Program-made: the position numbers and the translations under genes
In this document: piece by piece, positions 54,205-64,000 of the stretch
Position numbering within the stretch: position 1 is the first letter of the stretch
How the letters are laid out: each line of letters opens with the position of its first letter
Assembly (NCBI RefSeq): GCF_003086295.3
Contig: NC_092047.1
Coordinates: 65,204,054 to 65,268,053 of the forward strand
Direction: 5' to 3'
Length of the DNA: 64,000 bases
Source of the DNA: Arachis hypogaea
Lineage: Eukaryota > Streptophyta > Magnoliopsida > Fabales > Fabaceae
The notes under the pieces: model-generated
What the model saw: only the letters and a program-made list of their open reading frames with translations
What the model was told of the DNA's origin: nothing
The model's database searches: none

Positions 54205-55951
54205 ATAGTAGGTACATTTCTTCTCCTTGCTTTGTTTAAATTTCAATAAATTGGCATATGATCACATTCTAAGTTTGGTGTTGCCTTGCAACAAATTGTT
54301 TTCAATCCCGTTTGGATGATTGCATCAATTCTACATGAAGTGTCACGCTAAGATTCTAAGTTTGGTGTGCCACTTAATTTTCTATGCAATGAATCCAGCA
54401 ACATCACTTGTCTGCATAATCATATTGCCTTTTACAGTGTTATTTTTTTTCTTAGTTGGATAATTTTTGTTTTCTCTTTGTTTCATTTATTTACTTGTTT
54501 TTAATGCTTTCCTTCATTAACTATTTTTGTTAATACATCACCAAGACATCCTTATTCATAACAGACTCTTCATTTGGTGATTGTATTTAACATATAACAG
54601 TTTCTTTTGTTTAGTTTTAGTTCAAATAAATTGACATATGGTTGCATTCTAAGTTTGGTGTTGCTATGCAACAAAATTTGGTTCCAATTCTCACAAGATA
54701 CTTGCATTAATTCCAAGTGAAAGTGTCACACTAAGTTTGGTGTGCCACTTATCTTTTATGCAATGTATTGTGCACACCTTCTTATCTATGCAATCATAAT
54801 GTCTCTGTCTCTTATGCCTTGATTGTTATCTTTAATTTTGCTTGCTTGAAACACATGCACCACTAACATTCCATTGTGTAAGACATTCATGATCCATCTT
54901 AGCCCTATAGCCACGGTTCTAATAGTGCTTGAGGATGAGCAAGCATTCCGTGTTTGGTATGAGAAGGAGGAGAATGGGAGGAAAATGACAACAATAGAGA
55001 AGATGAACTACAAGGTTGTAAAGTTCCGTTTCCTCTCATTTATTTCAAGCACCATAAACTGCATGATTGTCTTTGTCTTCTCTGGATGCATGTGTGGTAT
55101 GAAAAGGCATAGTTTGATTTCTAAATTGCAACATGGTGATGTGCCACTATGATTACCAACTTGAGTTTTGTGAATTCAAAAGCAATAAAGTATCATGATC
55201 ATAAACAAACAAGGAATTAAAGAAGAGTTTAGCATGTGCATACAAGTATTGGAAAGCTAGTATGATTAATTGTTGCTTAATTGCATTGGATTTTATTTAA
55301 TTGAAGTTTTCATCTAGCACATTTTGTGAAATCTTTTGAAATCATGAAAACCTTGAAGAAGCAAATACAATTAAAGCAAGAAAAGAAAAAAGGAAAGAAT
55401 GAGAAAGCTGAAGGCTCTGAGTACCAATGGCAATTCATTTGTTAAGTACTTGTGGTGTTTATGTATTAAGCCAAATGCTTGAAAACAAAACACTTAGAAG
55501 TCAAGGTTAGGCTCAAAGTGCAAAAGCACTCCCTCAAAGCTCAAGGCTCTGAGCATCAATGATTAGAGAGTCAAGAAAAGAAAAGAAAAATGAGCTTAAT
55601 GAAGTCCTCTAATCAAATGCTTGTGGTGCTTATGTATCAAGTGGTAATACTTGAAAACAAAGCATTTAGAAGTCGTAGCTTTGTTATCAACTCATGGGGC
55701 AAAGCACCCAAAAGGAGAAGCTAATAAGAAAATCAAAAGCTTGTTTCAAGGAAGAAATATAAAGAAAAGATTTCATAAAATGAGCTAAATAGAAGCATCA
55801 ATCATTTACAATTCTTTTGTGATTGTAGCACGCATAGAAAACTAGCTTGCCATGAACATTGAGTTGCTATTCTTCTTACCTTGGATTGTCAATCTTTAAA
55901 TGCATGATTCTTTTCTTGCTTGGGGACAAGCAAGGTTTAAGTTTGGTGTTG
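54205..55951 (+). other. Element D 3' non-coding region
   Basis: It contains five TAAGTTTGGTGT copies (near 54268, 54356, 54649, 54730 and 55938) and a duplicated module with TACTTGTGGTGTTTATGTAT (55445) and TGCTTGTGGTGCTTATGTAT (55620). There is an internal variant of the junction motif (54928-54959). The true junction GGGGACAAGCAAGG with TTTAAGTTTGGTGTTG ends at 55951. A 92-codon frame at 54874-55152 overlaps the junction-like motif and is not supported as a gene. Confidence 0.65.
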
Positions 55952-58122
55952 TGATGACATGTCACCATGTCATGTTTTTCTATGCTTTTTCATACAAGAA
56001 ATTTATGATTAGTGCTTAAATATTGCATTCTTTGGTGCTTAAATGGTATATTTCTTTGATTTTTTGATTTGATAAACTTTGTAGGAAATAAGAAGAAAAA
56101 GAAGCAAAAAGAGCACAAAATAAGCTAAAAAGAAGAAAAGAGGAATTTTGGGCACACTTTGAAGTTGGAGCACACTTTGGAGGCTTAGGCCACGCTTCTA
56201 AAAATGTGACCCATGACCAAATCAAGGAAGGGAAGCGTGGCCCAAAGGAAGAAAAGCGTGGCTCAAAACAAAAAGAGGACAAAAAGCTTGAGCTAAAGTT
56301 TGCCTCAAACTTTAGCTCAAACTTTTGGAGGAGCTTGACTACACCCTGGAGGGAGCAAAAGCTTGCGCCAACGTTTGCCTCAAGCTTTTTGGCAAACGTT
56401 GGCATCACAAAACAAACACACTGGAGGAAAAAGCTTGCGCCAACGTTTGCCTCAAGCTTTTTGGCAAACGTTGGCGCCACACCACAACAGCCTGAAGGGG
56501 TATAGTTCCAACAAGAATAACTTGAGCTACAGAGCTCCAAATGAGGTGATTCAAAAAGCAATGGAAAGTAGGAATCGATATCTTTCCAAGCATATATGGC
56601 ACTGTATGGTGGACACTAAAATTGAGGGAGAAAACTGCCCCGAAATGTGCATAAACGAACATGGTGGCAACCTGCAGTGAGGCCAACTGACCTCTACACC
56701 TTCGACGGAGTATAACTCGAGCTGTAGAGCTCCAAATGATGCGCTTCCAACGGCATTGGAAAGTAGACATTCAGAGCTTTCCAACAATATATAATAGTAT
56801 GGGGTGGACAATATGTTTGAGCCTCCAGAACTGGCGTTTTCGACCATGTTTGAGGCAAACTTTACCTCAAACGCTGCACACCAAGGCCAGCGACCTTGTC
56901 CTCTTCAAATCAGTATAACTTGAGTTGTAGATTTCCAATTGAGGTGATTCCAATTGGGTTAGAAAGCTGACATTCAGAGCTTTCTAACCATATATAATAG
57001 TCTATAGTGGGCATGAAATTTGCAACGTTTACAAGCAGACAAAGTAGTACCCCAACATGCATGCAAGAAGGCCCAACGTTTGGCTAAAAGTTTGACCTCA
57101 AACTTTAGCCCAAACGTTGGTAGCAGCAAATAAGGGCATCTGGTATAAAAGGTTTGAGTAAAAGTTTGCCTCAAACTTTTAGTCAAACTTTTACTCAAAC
57201 TTTTATGATTCATGGCCCGGTTCACAATAGGTTTCTCTCCAACTCCAAGAGCAATCAACAGAGGCTTTTGTCAACCCAATTCCATCAAGAGCAAGGGCCC
57301 AATTGACACCACTCAAAGGCACAAGAGATAGTTAGAATATAAATTTCATTTTAATTGTAATTTGTTTTGAATCTCATTTTCATTTTGTAAAAATGCCTAT
57401 AAATAGGCATCTGTTTCATTTTATTGAGGAGGCAAGCTCCACTAGGGAGCATTAGGAATGCAGAACTCTCTCTCTTTAGTTTTTCTTTTTGTTTTAAATC
57501 TTGGGTTGAGAATTGAAGAAATTCTGTTTCAATCTCACCTTGAGAATTCTCTCTGTTTTCTTCTTCTGCAATTTTAATTTCTCCTCTACTACAAGTTCCT
57601 TTGCTGCAAGTTTACAATTTAGTTTACATTGAGCTTGATTTTGATCTTTGGTTCTCATTGCTTTCTGTTCTCACTGAATTCAATTTACATTCAAGCAATT
57701 TAATTCTTCTGCAAGTGCTCTGCATTTTACATTTCTGTTCATGATCTGAATTACTTTTCCTGTAAGTTTAATTTTCTCTAAGCTTTGATCTATTGCTCTC
57801 TTTAATTTCCAGCACCCACTCCCCTTTACATTTAATGCAATTTAAGATTCTTGCAATTTACATTTCTTGCTCTTAAAGTTACTTGCCAATTTACATTCTG
57901 CAACTTTAAATTCATTGTCCTTTACTTCCTGTTGGTTACAATTTCACACAATTCACATCAATGTTAGCTTCACTAAACTAATCACCCACTAAAGTTGCTT
58001 GATCCATCAATCCCTGTGGGATCGACCTCACTCACGTGAGTTTTATTACTTGATGCAACCCGGTGCACTTGCCGGTTAGTTTCGTGTGTTTGGAAAATTC
58101 ATTTTCCGCAAAAACACCATCA
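55952..58122 (+). repeat. Element D 3' LTR
   Basis: Begins TGATGACATGTCACCATG and ends AAAACACCATCA, followed by AATGA. It differs from the 5' LTR by a short AAACTTTTAGTC-type insertion near 57180, a deletion of TTTTACTTTTCTTGCAA near 57841 and scattered substitutions. Confidence 0.95.
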
Positions 58123-58127
58123 AATGA

Positions 58128-60253
58128 CTGAAAGTAAATTACAGAATTGTAAATGGGAATGGGGGATTTGCTCATAAAAGTAAATGGCAGAAATTAAAGA
58201 GAATGGGTAAGATCAGAGATGGGGAGTTCATTGGGCTTAAGAGATGTTGCAATTCTCCGGATCAAGTTCATTTTCATCTCTTCCTCAATCAATGCACTCA
58301 TTGATCTCCTTGGCAATCTTAATTGATTGAATTACAATTTCTTGCAATTCAATCTCTCAAATCTTGATCAATAGCCAATTCCTTGGTCAATTGCTCATGA
58401 GAAGAGATGAAGTGTGGTCACTGATTATACCACATGCATTTCCCAAACCAGGTATTGAGAGGATTATAGTCACATATCCATCCAAACCCAATTTGGTCCA
58501 GCATGAGAAAGCACTTCTAGCTTGATCTCTTCATTCCTCTTTCAAGGTTCAGAAGAGATCCAAGTCTGAATAGCTCCTTTTCCAAGATAGCTACCCAATT
58601 GGATGAAGATCGAAAGCTTTCAAGTAAAATCAAGAGAAAAGAGAGAAGAAGAATAATGAAAACTAGTATTGATCCATCAACTTACAACAGAGCTCCTTAA
58701 CCCAATGAAAGGGGTTTAGTTGTTCATAGCTCTAGAAAATGAAAACAAAGATGGAGAATACATCATAAAACTAGAAAATGCAGAGAAGGTAAAATACAGA
58801 GAGTAGTTCTCTTTTCCAACTCCCAGAACTCCTTAAACAATTCAAAGCTACTCCTATATATACTAATTTTCTCAGCTTCTAGTTGGCTCTTCAAGTCTTG
58901 GGCCTTTGGATCTTGAGTTTGAAGCAGTTCTCTTCTTCATTTGGGCTTGGCTTTACTTGCAGAGAGAAAGTGTGAAGTGGGTAGAGACTTTAGCTCAGGA
59001 CGTTAGGGGTGTTAACGTTTAGTGAAAATATGAGTTCGAGAACGTTAGTGACAATCAACTTTCTCACTAACGTTCCTAAGTAAAAGCCACGTTAACTTCA
59101 ACGTTAGTGGAACAAACGTTGCCACTAACGTTGCCTCTAAGTCCTTCGCACACGTTATTGGGACTTAACATTCCCAATAACTTTGAAAAGCCCCCTTTGT
59201 TCCCACGTTAGAGCCCACGTTAACTTAGTTAACGTGGCTCTTTAACGTGGGCTTGCCATCCTTCGAGAACGTTAGTGACACTCAACATTGTCACTAACGT
59301 TCCAAGGTGCCCCTAACGTGGACTCTAACGTGGCCATGCTTAGCCATCCCCAACGTTAGTGACAATGTTGGGTGTCACTAACGTTGGCTCATCATTCACT
59401 CATCAACGTTAGCTTCCACGTTAACTAAGTTAACGTGGCTCTTAGTGGCTTGTGTGGCTCCTTCCAACGTTAGTGACAATGTTGAGTGTCACTAACGTTG
59501 GCCATCACCTTCTTTTTCACACGTTAGCCTCCACGTTAACTAAGTTAACGTGGAAGTTAACGTGGCTCCTTGGGGGTTATGTGGTTGCTTCCAACATTAG
59601 TGACAATGTTGGGTGTCACTAACGTTGTCGACCACTCTTGCTTCTTACGTTAGCTCCCACGTTAACCAAGTTAACGTGGGAGTTAACGTGGTATGTTTCT
59701 CCTTAGGCCAACGTTAGTGACAATGTTGAATGTCACTAACGTTGGCGTTTCTTCCCCCTTTTAACGTTAGAGGCCACGTTAACTAAGTTAACGTGGACTC
59801 TAACGTGGCCACTTATGAGCATTTGCCAACGTTAGTGACAATGTTAAGTGTCACTAACGTTGGCTCAACTTCCCCTCTCCACGTTAGAGTTCACGTTAAC
59901 TTAGTAAACGTGACTCTTAACGTGGTCAATGATGGCTTCGAGAGCGTTATTGGCAATCACTTTTCTCATTAACTTTGCAAGTTACCTCCCATTCCTTGCT
60001 TCCTTTGGTCCTGAAATCAAGCAATAGAGTGCATCAAAGTTCTAGTCCAAGTCATGGGCAATGCAGCATATAATTTGTCACTAAACTCATTCAAAATCCT
60101 CATGAAATAATGTAAAATGCACAATGTATGCTTGAATCAAGGTGTAAGTGAATATCTACCCAAAACTAGCTTATTTCCTAAAGGAATGCATGAAACTAAC
60201 CTAAAAACAGTAAAGAAAAGGTCAGTGAAACTGGCCAAGATGCCCTGGCATCA
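58128..60253 (-). repeat. Element E 3' LTR, main part right of element D
   Basis: On the minus strand it starts TGATGCCAGGGCATC at 60253. The TATA box TATATATAGG is at 58862-58853 and the palindrome array at 59960-58990. It continues beyond D at 50711. Confidence 0.9.
58990..59960. repeat. Array of ACGT-core inverted repeats in the E LTR
   Basis: About nine units alternate two palindromes. One has arms CCAACGTTAGTGACA and TGTCACTAACGTTGG around 8 bases (59350-59387). The other has arms CCACGTTAACT and AGTTAACGTGG around one base (59416-59438). Many copies keep perfect arms. Confidence 0.88.
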
Positions 60254-61912
60254 CAACACCAAACTTAAAGCTTGCTTGTCCCTAAGCAAGTATTGGAACA
60301 AGAGAATGATGAATGGAATGCCAAGAGAAATGAGTCATTCTTGTGGAAGTCATATCACTGATTTTATGGTGGTTTCATGCATAGCAACTTAGGTTTATTC
60401 CTTTACTGGCTTTCAGACCTTTATCATGTCCTAAAACACTCACTTTGCTTACATCCTATGAGACTTTTATTCATTGATCCCTTTATTATCATTTCAGAGC
60501 TTATTGGTGTTCTTAGGCTAAGTGCTCTGTAAGGGGGCAACTTTTTAAGATAAGCTTTCAGCCAACACTCCCGAACCAGTTGGTTCAAGGTGCTAGGTGT
60601 TGAAGCACCCCTAAAGACTTACTCCCTCAAGTGTCTCCCCCATACATACACACCACAGGCATATAGTTCATTTATTTTCCTTCTTGAGACCTTGGTGTCC
60701 AGCACCTCTTTGGGTTACTAAATGCTCTGTGGTGAGGGTTACTCTTGATAATGGACTTTCAGCTGATAATCCCGGGTTAGTTAACCCAAGTTACCAAGTG
60801 ATAAAGCACCCCTAAGAGCTTATTCATCCAAGTAGATCCCTCACACAAGAACACCACAGACACATATCTTAAGATCAAAACCATTGGTGCCTAGCCTTAT
60901 TGCTTACTCTTTTTCTTTTGTTTTTCTACTTTCAATATTCTTTTCTCTTTCTCTTATTAGGATCTTGTCATATACTTAGTCTCATGAGTATATTCAAAGC
61001 AAAGTATTCAGGCCAGATAGTTGTCATCCCACCTTATGGTTGAACCAACTTAGCTAACTTATGATCATACCACAAACTCATGAATGTACTTTATAGTATG
61101 AATTCCACTCTGGTCTTTTGAAACATAAACATTCTCTCTTCATTTGATTTAAAGGGACAAGCATACAAGTAAGTAAGTAAGGATGCAGTGACATAAAGAC
61201 TAGTGCACATAGACCTATTCAGAACTTAAAAGACAGAATTTAAAAAGGGTTCAACTACGAGTAACTACAAATCAAAAGTGCATTCGGACTTCCAACTTTC
61301 AACAATTCTGAGTACAATGGAATTAAGTAACAATACAACCTTCGGGTGATGATTTCTGGTTTCCCTCTCTCTTTGTCATCATCCTAGTTTTTGGTGCCTC
61401 GCTTCTTTGGGTGAAGGTGCACCATTTCCTGATAAGATTCCTGCAAGGTTACTGGAAGTTGCTTGTTCCCAAAGCACTTGAGACATAGTTAGCTTGCATG
61501 TATGCTTGTGCCTTTTGAACTCAATTTGGTGTGTGAACACCAAACTTAGTTCCTTGCCCAGTACAAAACATTGCATATATGCAGAGAACCTCATATCTTG
61601 TTATCAACAAAGCAATGATCACCTACAGTCTAACTACATTTAAGTGGTTTCTCTTGATTGGATGGAGCTAGCAATGTTCTTTTGGAGTGGAGTGTAATTC
61701 TAACCAATGTCCTTTGGTGGAACACCAAACTTAGAATTACACTATCACTCTTGGATTGTTCTGGTGTGGAACACCAAACTTAGCTCCTTACAATACAGGG
61801 GAAATACCTTGTGATCTTTATTGAAATAAAGATGAAAGTGAAACTACCTGAGGTTGGGTTGCCTCCCAACAGAGTGCTCTTTTATTGTCGCTAGCTCGAC
61901 GTTTTTTCCTCA
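60254..61912 (-). other. Element E 3' non-coding region
   Basis: On the minus strand, from the C-terminal-domain stop: the hairpin module, three CACCAAACTTAG motifs (61536, 61728, 61771), the duplicated 180-base module (about 60900-60490) and the junction sequence GGGACAAGCAAGC...TTGGTGTTG at the LTR border. It mirrors element A 7226-8872. A 91-codon plus-strand frame at 60117-60392 spans the LTR border and is not a gene. Confidence 0.7.
61853..61901 (-). ncRNA. Two-hairpin RNA module, element E
   Basis: On the minus strand hairpin 1 is GTCG-AGCTAG-CGAC (61900-61887) and hairpin 2 is GTTGGG-AGGCAA-CCCAAC (61870-61853), starting 43 bases after the stop codon of the C-terminal domain. Confidence 0.7.
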
Positions 61913-62300
61913 TCAGGGTGGTTGGTAGTGCTTAAAGTCCTCCCCTCTTGCTGTGGACTTATATCCATTGGTTGGATCAATGATTTCTACATGTTCCAGG
62001 GAGAGAACTTTGTTGATAGTGAAGACCTTAGGTAACTGAGATGGTACAGTAGGGAGATTAGGGGGAATATCTGGGAAGTAAGCTGAGACAACTCTATCCC
62101 CTGGAGAGAAGTCTTCCGTAGGGATCTTCTTGTTCCTCCACCTCCTTGGTACCTTCTTCTTTGTTTCTTTTGAGGTTGCCTTGCCCTCGGTGACCTCTTT
62201 TTCTAAAGGAGTTGTGATGCTGTCTTTACCTGCCTCTAGAGGTTTAGGTTCTTCCAACTTTTTCTTGAGCTGTGGCAATTGCTGTTTTCCTTGTTTATCA
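61913..62300 (-). pseudogene. Element E C-terminal domain (integrase-tail-like)
   Basis: About 120 residues on the minus strand: a K/E-rich start, then TKKKVPRRWRNKKIPTEDFS, PGDRVVSAYFP, FTINKVLSLEHVEIIDP and ARGEDFKHYQPP. It has no ATG of its own at a convincing site and lies in the -1 frame relative to the protease just upstream. It was probably once fused to gag-PR, with a small indel near 62310. The PG-RV ... GE-FKHY order parallels the integrase tails of A and C (VNGQR-KHY). Element H keeps the same domain, so this is a conserved part of the pol-less architecture. Confidence 0.65.
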
Positions 62301-62301
62301 A

Positions 62302-62628
62302 TTAAGGGATCTCAGAATGAACTGGCTGTGCTTCAGTGCTTGTCTCCTCTTTTAGTGTCTCATTATCATCTGTGCTTAGTTCCTTGTCCTCTTGATCTGT
62401 TTCTTGTGATAGTTTGAAAACATTGAAGCTGACTCGTTCATCATGGATTCTCAATATTAGCTCCCCTTTCTCTACATCGATAAGTGCTCTGGCCGTAGCT
62501 AGGAATGGTCTTCCCAATATGATTGGGTGAGTGTGACTCTCTTCCATGTCCAGGATGACAAAGTCTGTTGGGAGAAAGTATTTCCCAACCTTTAGCAACA
62601 CATTTTCCACCACTCCTATTGCTTGCTT
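62302..62628 (-). pseudogene. Element E protease C-terminal half
   Basis: In frame with the gag-PR ORF upstream after the TAA at 62628-62626: VVENVLLKVGKYFLPTDFVI, LDMEESHTHPIILGRPFLAT, ARALIDVEKGELILRIHDER and a Glu-rich tail ending at 62302. This is the second half of a retroviral-type aspartic protease. The stop upstream fits a C-to-T change of a Gln codon. Confidence 0.82.
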
Positions 62629-64000
62629 TTAAGTTTTGTCAGTCAGTCTGATGATTACATCTGTGGGCATTATCTCATTGATCTGCAGCCTCTTCACCAA
62701 GGATAAGGGCAGTAAGTTGATGCTGGCCCCCAAATCACATAGTGCTCTATCGAACATAGTTTCACCTATGGCACAAGGGATGTGGAAACTCCCTGGGTCT
62801 CTTCTTTTTGTAGGCAACTCAGGTTGAATAAGGGCACTACATTCCTTGTTCATCACTATAGTCTGGCCTCCTTTGAGTGAGCTTTTCCTGGGAAGAAGTT
62901 CCTTCATATACTTGATGAATGCAGGCATTTGTTGAATTGCCTTGATGAATGGTATGTTTACATGTAGAGATGCAAACAAGTCTAGGAACCTTGAGTATAT
63001 TCTCTTTCCCACAGCACCATTGAGCAGTTGAGGGAAGGGTGCATAGAGCTTCAGCAGCTCTTGTTGTGAAATTTCTGGTTCTTGGTGATCTCTATCCTCC
63101 TCCTTTGTTGAGTTGTCTTCAGGTTGTTCGAAAAGTTTGCCTTGCTTGTCTTCAGTCTCCTGATCACTTGTAGTGACCATTTTGCAATCTTCCCATCTTA
63201 CTTTCTTTGCTTCTCCTTTGGGGTTTTTCTCCGTGTCACTTGGGAAGCTATCAGTAGGTTTGGGAATCTTCTCAGCTAAACATCCCACCTGGAATTCCAG
63301 CTTCCTAATGGTCTCTCCCTGGTTCTTAATATTGGCTCGCACCTCCTCTTTGAACACCTTATTTTCTTGAATCTCTTGGCATATTCCTTCAAGTAAGGTT
63401 TCAATCTTAGAGAGCTTGTCATCAATTGATGGGTGATTCGAAGCAGATGTGCTATTTTGGTTTTGATAGGCGTGTGGAGAAGTGTTGTTGTGGGGGTGTT
63501 GAGATGTCCTCTGTGTGAATTGTTGGTGAGCTGCATTGTTGTTGGAGTTGTAACGTCTCTGGTCTTGGTTTTGATCTTTCTGACTTCCCCACCCAAAGTT
63601 TGGGTGGTTTCTCCATCCAGGGTTATAGGTCTTGGAGTATGGATCATAGTTTTACCTTGGTGAATTCCCAATGTAGTTGGCTTGCTCCTGACTACCCTCT
63701 GCTTTTTCATTCACTCCTTCTTGGGTTGTTGATGAAGTTGAGATTGCTACTACTTGGTTCCTCTCCATCTTCTTGGTGAGGTCAGCCAGCTGCTGGGTAA
63801 TGAGCTTGTTTTGGGCCAACAGAGCATCTACATTGTTTAGCTCCATTACTCCTCTTGTGTTCCCTCTTTCGGAAGCATAGAAGTAGTCGTTCTCTGCTAC
63901 TGTTTCAATGACATCTATAGCCTCCTCAATGGTTTTCTTCTTGTTCAAGGATCCTCCGGATGAATGGTCTACAGCCTTCTTTGACTCATAAGAGAGCCCT
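62629..64000 (-). pseudogene. gag: Element E gag to protease start
   Basis: Minus-strand frame entering from beyond the window: GGSLNKKKTIEEAIDVIETV, ASERGNTRGVMELNNVDALL, AQNKLITQQLADLTKKMERN, a stop at 63654-63652, then an N/Q-rich tail and FKEEVRANIKNQGETIRKLE. After the linker PTDSFPSDTEKNPKGEAKKV come the LLKLYAPFPQLL and VNIPFIKAIQQMPAFIKYMK blocks and the protease active site ALCDLGASINLLPLSLVKRL, ending at 62629. It is close to the gag of element A. A parallel frame at 63276-63710 is a shadow. Confidence 0.87.

Larger units (their letters stand above)
50712..58122 (+). mobile_element. Element D: short non-autonomous LTR retrotransposon with one ORF
   Basis: Two LTRs (50712-52890 and 55952-58122), a perfect PBS, one intact 377-codon ORF and a 1.7-kb 3' non-coding region; internal length 3061 bases. 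AATGA duplications lie at 50707-50711 and 58123-58127. It has no gag, protease, RT or integrase. The LTRs are very similar, with two short indels and scattered substitutions, so it is among the youngest layers here. Its LTR ends resemble those of element I, a possible autonomous relative. Confidence 0.95.
50465..64000 (-). mobile_element. Element E: pol-less relative of A, LTR split by element D
   Basis: Minus-strand element running in from beyond 64000. It has gag, protease, a small C-terminal domain, hairpin module, 3' non-coding region and 3' LTR (60253 to 58128 plus 50711 to 50465). The gag is almost identical to that of A, but between protease and the hairpin only a 120-residue domain is found; RT, RNase H and the integrase core are absent. 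Element D sits in its LTR with AATGA duplications. Confidence 0.9.

Noticed and set aside
54874..55152. A 92-codon ORF in the D 3' region
   Set aside because: Its start overlaps a decayed junction motif and the protein has no recognisable feature; likely chance.
62302..62320. Programmed -1 frameshift between protease and C-terminal domain in E and H
   Set aside because: Both shifts are in the same direction, but I see no canonical slippery heptamer and the overlap in E is only a few codons. A single-base deletion is simpler.
63276..63710. A 144-codon frame overlapping E gag, and its counterpart at 2859-3383 in A
   Set aside because: It is the shadow of the N/Q-rich gag tail in another frame; both are parallel because the gags are homologous.

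Overview
The window looks like plant pericentromeric or intergenic heterochromatin, most likely from a legume of the peanut (Arachis) type; the genus is an inference from the overall look of the repeats. I found no host gene, rRNA, tRNA gene or CRISPR array. Almost every base belongs to LTR retrotransposons of the Ty3/Gypsy superfamily, non-chromovirus Athila/Tat-like branch. The grounds are a primer-binding site (PBS) matching the 3' end of plant tRNA-Asp, an FMDD polymerase motif, pol order PR-RT-RNaseH-integrase, and an extra ORF after pol.

The elements are nested. Left half: element A (+, 1-11099, 5' end cut by the window) carries solo LTR B (-, 1131-2858) and sits inside element F (-, about 11100-18561), which also holds solo LTR M (+, 15054-16611). 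F lies in a DNA-transposon-like fragment K (18562-19045), K interrupts the gag of element I (-, 19046-23164), and I sits in the 5' LTR of element G (+, from 23165). Middle: G is split in its protease region by H (-, 26224-46142), and H is split by C (+, 29408-41711), the only complete autonomous-type element. G resumes at 46148 and stops at 47450, where a different LTR-like sequence L begins. Right: partial element J (+, 48660-50464) is interrupted by element E (-, 50465 to beyond 64000), whose LTR is split by D (+, 50712-58122), a short non-autonomous element with one intact ORF. Perfect 5-bp target-site duplications support B (GTGAT), C (AGGGC), H (CTTAC), M (GTCAT) and D (AATGA).

Working parts: A, C and G encode gag and pol, all broken. 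E and H keep gag, protease and a small C-terminal domain but lack RT, RNase H and the integrase core. D and F encode unrelated P/Y/acidic-rich proteins instead of gag. C and the F locus also carry a plant-transposon-domain ORF. Such defective families presumably depend on enzymes supplied by autonomous relatives.

The most unusual signals are non-coding: a two-hairpin RNA module about 40 nt after the pol or C-terminal-domain stop, with compensatory changes between families; family-specific ACGT- or CGCG-core palindrome arrays upstream of LTR TATA boxes; one palindromic micro-repeat shared by LTR, gag linker and pol-ORF3 spacer; and a conserved non-purine motif abutting the 3' LTR, copied again before ORF3.
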